Positions 60,220 through 64,000 of a stretch of 64,000 nt of DNA are shown piece by piece; position 1 is the first letter of the stretch; every line of letters starts with the position of its first letter. The DNA is taken from the NCBI GenBank assembly GCA_963931925.1, contig OZ007567.1, forward strand, positions 96,168,176 through 96,232,175, in the 5' to 3' direction. The translations under genes and the position numbers were made by a program. The notes beneath the pieces are model-generated. The model saw nothing but the letters and a program-made list of their open reading frames with translations. It was not told the DNA's origin and ran no database searches. Source of the stretch: Onchidella celtica (Eukaryota > Mollusca > Gastropoda > Systellommatophora > Onchidiidae).

Positions 60220-61467
60220 ACCAACTCACATTTTGCTCTTGGGTCCAGCCCAGCCTATGGCGTTTAATTTTCACTTTAGAATAGAAGTGATATTGTTAAA
60301 CAGTGTTAAGTTTACTGTTTATTACATGTATATTCTGTATGCCGGCGAATACATTTGCACCTTTGTAATACCCCTGCTTGGCTACAGTGCACGATGTCTG
60401 TTCCCAAGCATGTTAAAGGGGCAGCTGAGCTGTGACTGGGGCAGGGAATATGTTCATGTGATTAGATACCGTGCTTGACTGGAATGTTTGTATTGATTTC
60501 TTTCAAGCAGTTGCTTAAGCTTGTTATCGGGACCTTGTGTAACAAGGCCGGCTATGTTTGTTCAGAGAGAGTAAAAAAAAAAGATAAATTGTTTTCTATT
60601 TAGCTGGCTGTCAGTCTGTCTTATTATCTATCTATCCATCTGTCTATCTATCTGTCTATCTATCTATCTATCTGTGTGTGTGTGTGTGTGTGTCTGTCTG
60701 CCTGCCTGCATGTCTGTGTGTCCTCCTGCATGAATGTCAATCTGCTTGCACCTCACGAGAATATTTCCGACTCTCATCGAACTCATATATACCATGCAAC
60801 AATGACGTAGAATGCGGTTGTTGTTTTTTTAATGTAATAAATACGACAGTAGCAGATGTTTATCAATTCATAATATATTCCTACACACATTCCAACTATC
60901 ACGCATACGAAAACATCATTATCTGGAGTAAGCACATCGTTTAACGTGAGTAAGAATCCCGATAATTTCCCCATGTTTTTGAACTTGACAGCCGTTCAGG
61001 TGACTCAGAGATCTCTTTACGTACTTTTCTCTGTTTAACTAACACATGCAGCTAAATATAACACCTCTTGTTTGAAGAGTGGCATCACATATCCATGGTA
61101 ATGCACTCTGATACCCGATACAACAGATGCGGTTTTAAAATAGACCTAGAACCTTCGCAGTCATTGCATCACCTAATAACTTCTCGGGTTCCTTCGTGTG
61201 CGTCATCGCCCAATTTGCCTGGCGTGAAGTTTGTTATTAGCGCTCTTATCTTTTTCTTTCTTCTGTTTCGATGCTTATTTAGATAGTTCTAGATAGTTCT
61301 GCGTCTGGAAAAATGCAGGGAGATTAAATAGACCTAATTGTATGTCAGGCCAAGTGGAAATGGGCACAGTGTAGTTAGTGCATGTCTTTATTGATTAAAC
61401 AGAAATGGGAAGGAAAGTTTCCGTTGTATTACTATATCCTGAAGCAATGTTTGGTCACCCTTAGTAA
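60220..61467. other. Non-coding DNA
   Basis: No gene is supported. Holds the tetranucleotide microsatellite listed separately. Confidence 0.6.
60622..60707. repeat. (TCTA)n (TG)n (TCTG)n compound microsatellite
   Basis: TCTATCTATC units with CATC and TGTC variants lead into (TG)9 and then TCTGTCTGCCTGCC. Confidence 0.9.
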
Positions 61468-63157
61468 GGGGGTATCATACCAAGCCTGGAGCGTCACTGC
61501 CAGTTGATGCCCGCAAAATATACACCCAAGAAATAATGGCAGAAGCTGACTGTGTCTGACCGGGCTTAGTACGATTAGGGTCTTCTCGGGTATGGCAACA
61601 GAATATAGAAAATTATGGTGTGCACTTCTTATCTGCCAGCAGCTGACTGAGCCGTTCCGGTGCGGCTTAGTATGACCAAAGATACTAGAAATAATAAGAT
61701 GAGACAGCTCGGGGTTTTCGCGTGCATTGGTTTCGCAGTGCCACTTTGTGGCGTAAGCGTGAGAGAAGTAAACAACGGCATTTTTTACAAAGCCAAATAG
61801 AGAAAAATGTTTTTTGTTCAGTGTTCAGCTCTCACCCTAGAACTTGCTGGAAATCGCTTACTTTGTAATTATAAAGTAATTCGTTATAGGGCTGTTTTTT
61901 TCCTTTTTAGATGTGGTAACAATGTCACAATCATTTTATTAATTTACTATCATACCGAAGATAGATGTAGTACAGTACATTTTTAGAATAACACGGGACC
62001 AAGGCTGGATTTTTCCGTTTATGACGTAACTCGCGCTCCCTGTCTCCCAGTGGCAAATGCAAGTGAGAAAGTAAACGAACGCGGGAGCTATGAAGGGTTT
62101 TGAAAATGTTTAAGAACGTTCTTTGAACAATCATAGACCAACCTTGGATTTTTTCTTCTTCTTGTTCTTCCTCCTCTTCTTTTACTTCTTCAAATTCACT
62201 TAAAATACACCATCGTCAAGAAACACATCAATCGTGGCACCAGAGACGCATAGCAGTACAAACACTAGCAGTAGAATTTCAAACGCTGTCGTTAGACTAA
62301 AAATAACTTGTCGCGAGAGAGGCCGGGGAAACCGCACGCACATTTATTTACTAGATATATCCCCATGCCATCTCGTGAAAAATCTATTTCTCTCTTTTTC
62401 CTTCCTTCATCCGCCCTTTTTTGGCTTTGCTTTATAGAACAATTCCTTATTGATTAGATACTGCATATTTTAAAAATATTGTGACGGTGAAATTGCCTAT
62501 GGAAGCGAAACCGATCGGTGTTGTCTCTTATTTTGTATGCCAGTCCATTGTACGAAGCGCTGGCTCCTGCGCGCCGAGAGTGGGCGGTGCCCATGACCGG
62601 GTATAAACGGTATTTTAAGAGGCCGGAAGAATGGACTGTCCGATCTTATCAATCTTGTATTTTTGGTATGACAACCCCGGAACCCACAGTCAGACTACAG
62701 GACGATTTCCGATATACATGTATTTCTGCGTCATATCGAGATGAACATTGTGCAATCGACACGGCTTTTAAAGCTCAAGATAGATCTAATTCTTCAGGAA
62801 ATCCATTATTTCTCAGCTGTTGTGCCAGCCCGCCAGCTTTCCTGTAATAATGAATTACAAACAGCATTCGTCGCTTGCACACGTTTTCCTTTCTTAACTT
62901 TCCAAGTATGCAACTGTATCATACTAAGCCCTGTCGATGCCGGCAGACAAGAAGTGCACACTATATAAGTTCCTACAAAGAATGTAGAGTAGTAATTCTA
63001 CATTCTTTAGTTCCTGTATTTTCTTAGTAAATCCGGGAAAATCCTGTCGTACTAACCCCGGTCAAAAACAGACTGCTTCTGCCATTATTTCTTCGGTGTA
63101 CATTTTGCTAGCAAAATCTGACTGTGTCTGACCAGGTTTTGTATGATACACCCCTAA
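61465..63157. mobile_element. Non-autonomous Harbinger-type element with long inverted repeats
   Basis: The element 61468-63154 (1687 bp) begins GGGGGTATCATAC and ends GTATGATACACCCC, flanked by TAA on both sides (61465-61467 and 63155-63157). Inverted similarity extends about 125 bp inward. The left has GCAAAATATACACCCAAGAA and ATAATGGCAGAAGCTGACTG; the reverse-complemented right has GCAAAATGTACACCGAAGAA and ATAATGGCAGAAGCAGTCTG. A TAA duplication and G-rich start fit PIF/Harbinger (family knowledge). The interior has no transposase; the frames there are not convincing proteins. Confidence 0.75.
62977..63008. repeat. Perfect 12-bp hairpin inside the element
   Basis: AAAGAATGTAGA, an 8-nt loop, then TCTACATTCTTT, within the Harbinger-type element just before its right inverted repeat. 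Confidence 0.9.
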
Positions 63158-64000
63158 CATGCTTCAATCGAAATGTAACACAATGGGATTGCTATGTCGT
63201 GCATGACCTGTATTATATAATAACGACCTATTTTAATGTGGCGTTGTGGAAAGAATCTTTTTTTTTTTTTTCGGGAGCAATGACAAGCAGTTTTGTAATT
63301 TTGCCTAAGGGTTTCATGAATGTTCCAAGGGGAGTCAGTGTAATGTGAGATCAATGACATGGCAGAGGTGCGTCACGCCTCGCTGCTCTCCCTTCCCATT
63401 TTGCTGTAAATAGTGTATTGTTTTAAAACACGCACACCTGGTTTGAAACATACCCATACACATGGTTTAAACCGCACGAACATACACACACGTGCACGTG
63501 CACACACGAAAGAAGCCCTGCCCCTTGTGTTGTAAGTAGACCACAGGATTGTCATGTGTTGGTGGCGAGTCGTGGGTGAGAACCTATAGTCGAGCCATGT
63601 AAATCGAAGGGCGTGGCAAAACTGTTGTAACTTGCCACTTTCAGAGGGGGACTACGCATTTACTATAAGTATGTCCGTCTGTCTCTCCCTCCCCTTTGTC
63701 ATCTGTAACTCCACCTGTCTGTCTGTCCATCCGTCTCTCTTTCTCTCTAAGATATAGAACAATTATAACAGCTCTGCTTACTCAGCATGTTTGTGTCCGA
63801 TACCTTCTGTTTTCATTTAATTTTTTAGTCATCTTGTTCTCAGTTGTCTCACCTCCATTGTAAAAACGACTTAAGACAAGTATCGTGGGTGTGAGAGAGA
63901 GAGAGTGAGAAAGAGAGAGCGAGGGAAAGAGAAATGTGAAAAAAAAAAAACCCCAAAAAAGGATGGAGGTGCCAAAATTCGAAAACGGAAGGGGTGGTGT
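63158..64000. other. Non-coding DNA at the right edge
   Basis: No gene is seen. T14 near 63258-63271, a CA/CG-rich stretch at 63470-63508, CT-rich 63680-63745 and a GA tract at 63892-63936. Confidence 0.6.

Noticed and set aside
60622-60707. A CRISPR-like array, suggested by regular short repeats
   Set aside because: It is a tetranucleotide microsatellite without spacers, in a eukaryotic genome.
62518-62847. 109-codon + strand frame inside the Harbinger-type element
   Set aside because: No recognisable motif, and the element otherwise looks non-coding. It overlaps a second unrelated frame.

Overview
This is a window of a eukaryotic nuclear genome, most likely from a lophotrochozoan and probably a mollusc. 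The evidence is genes split by GT-AG introns, AT-rich non-coding DNA full of microsatellites, long poly-G/poly-C runs, a tRNA-derived SINE, tails of the kind 'AAAGCGC...(ATT)n', and several families of cut-and-paste transposon. The phylum is an inference from repeat style, not from a marker gene. There are no bacterial features.

From left to right: (1) 1.9-5.3 kb holds an apparently intact PIF/Harbinger DNA transposon coding unit. A MADF-BESS DNA-binding protein (+ strand, two exons) and a HARBI1-like transposase (- strand, two exons) are interleaved, so that each gene's second exon lies in the other gene's intron. A SINE sits beside the transposase splice donor. (2) 5.4-20.9 kb has no gene that I can support, only simple repeats and short duplications. 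(3) 20.9-24.6 kb carries the first two coding exons (- strand) of a secreted or membrane leucine-rich-repeat protein. They are a signal peptide plus LRR N-cap, then one 72-nt LRR exon; the rest of the gene must lie beyond the left edge or in undetected exons. Its first intron holds a 1.9-kb element with about 50-bp terminal inverted repeats and two tRNA-like segments. A CRE/YY1-bearing candidate promoter lies about 2 kb upstream. (4) 27.4-30.3 kb is a repeat island: a 183-bp MITE with an 8-bp direct repeat at its ends, a perfect 120-bp tandem duplication, and a broken hAT transposase pseudogene interrupted by a foldback hairpin. (5) 32.0-41.6 kb is a complete PSMD4 (Rpn10/S5a) proteasome-subunit gene on the - strand, with 11 coding exons and a deduced 391 aa. 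Intron 3 holds a 1.2-kb non-autonomous hAT element with a perfect 8-bp target-site duplication, and intron 2 holds a large foldback hairpin. (6) 41.6-64 kb is gene-poor. It has a 31-bp minisatellite near 46.4 kb, a small MITE near 60.1 kb and a 1.7-kb Harbinger-type non-autonomous element at 61.5-63.2 kb, with long inverted repeats and a TAA duplication.

Only PSMD4 and the LRR gene look like host genes. The Harbinger pair would act together (the MADF/Myb-like partner aids DNA binding or nuclear entry of the transposase) and could in principle mobilise Harbinger-type non-autonomous copies such as the one at the right end. I could not show that their termini match. All exon boundaries were derived by hand from reading frame and GT-AG signals.
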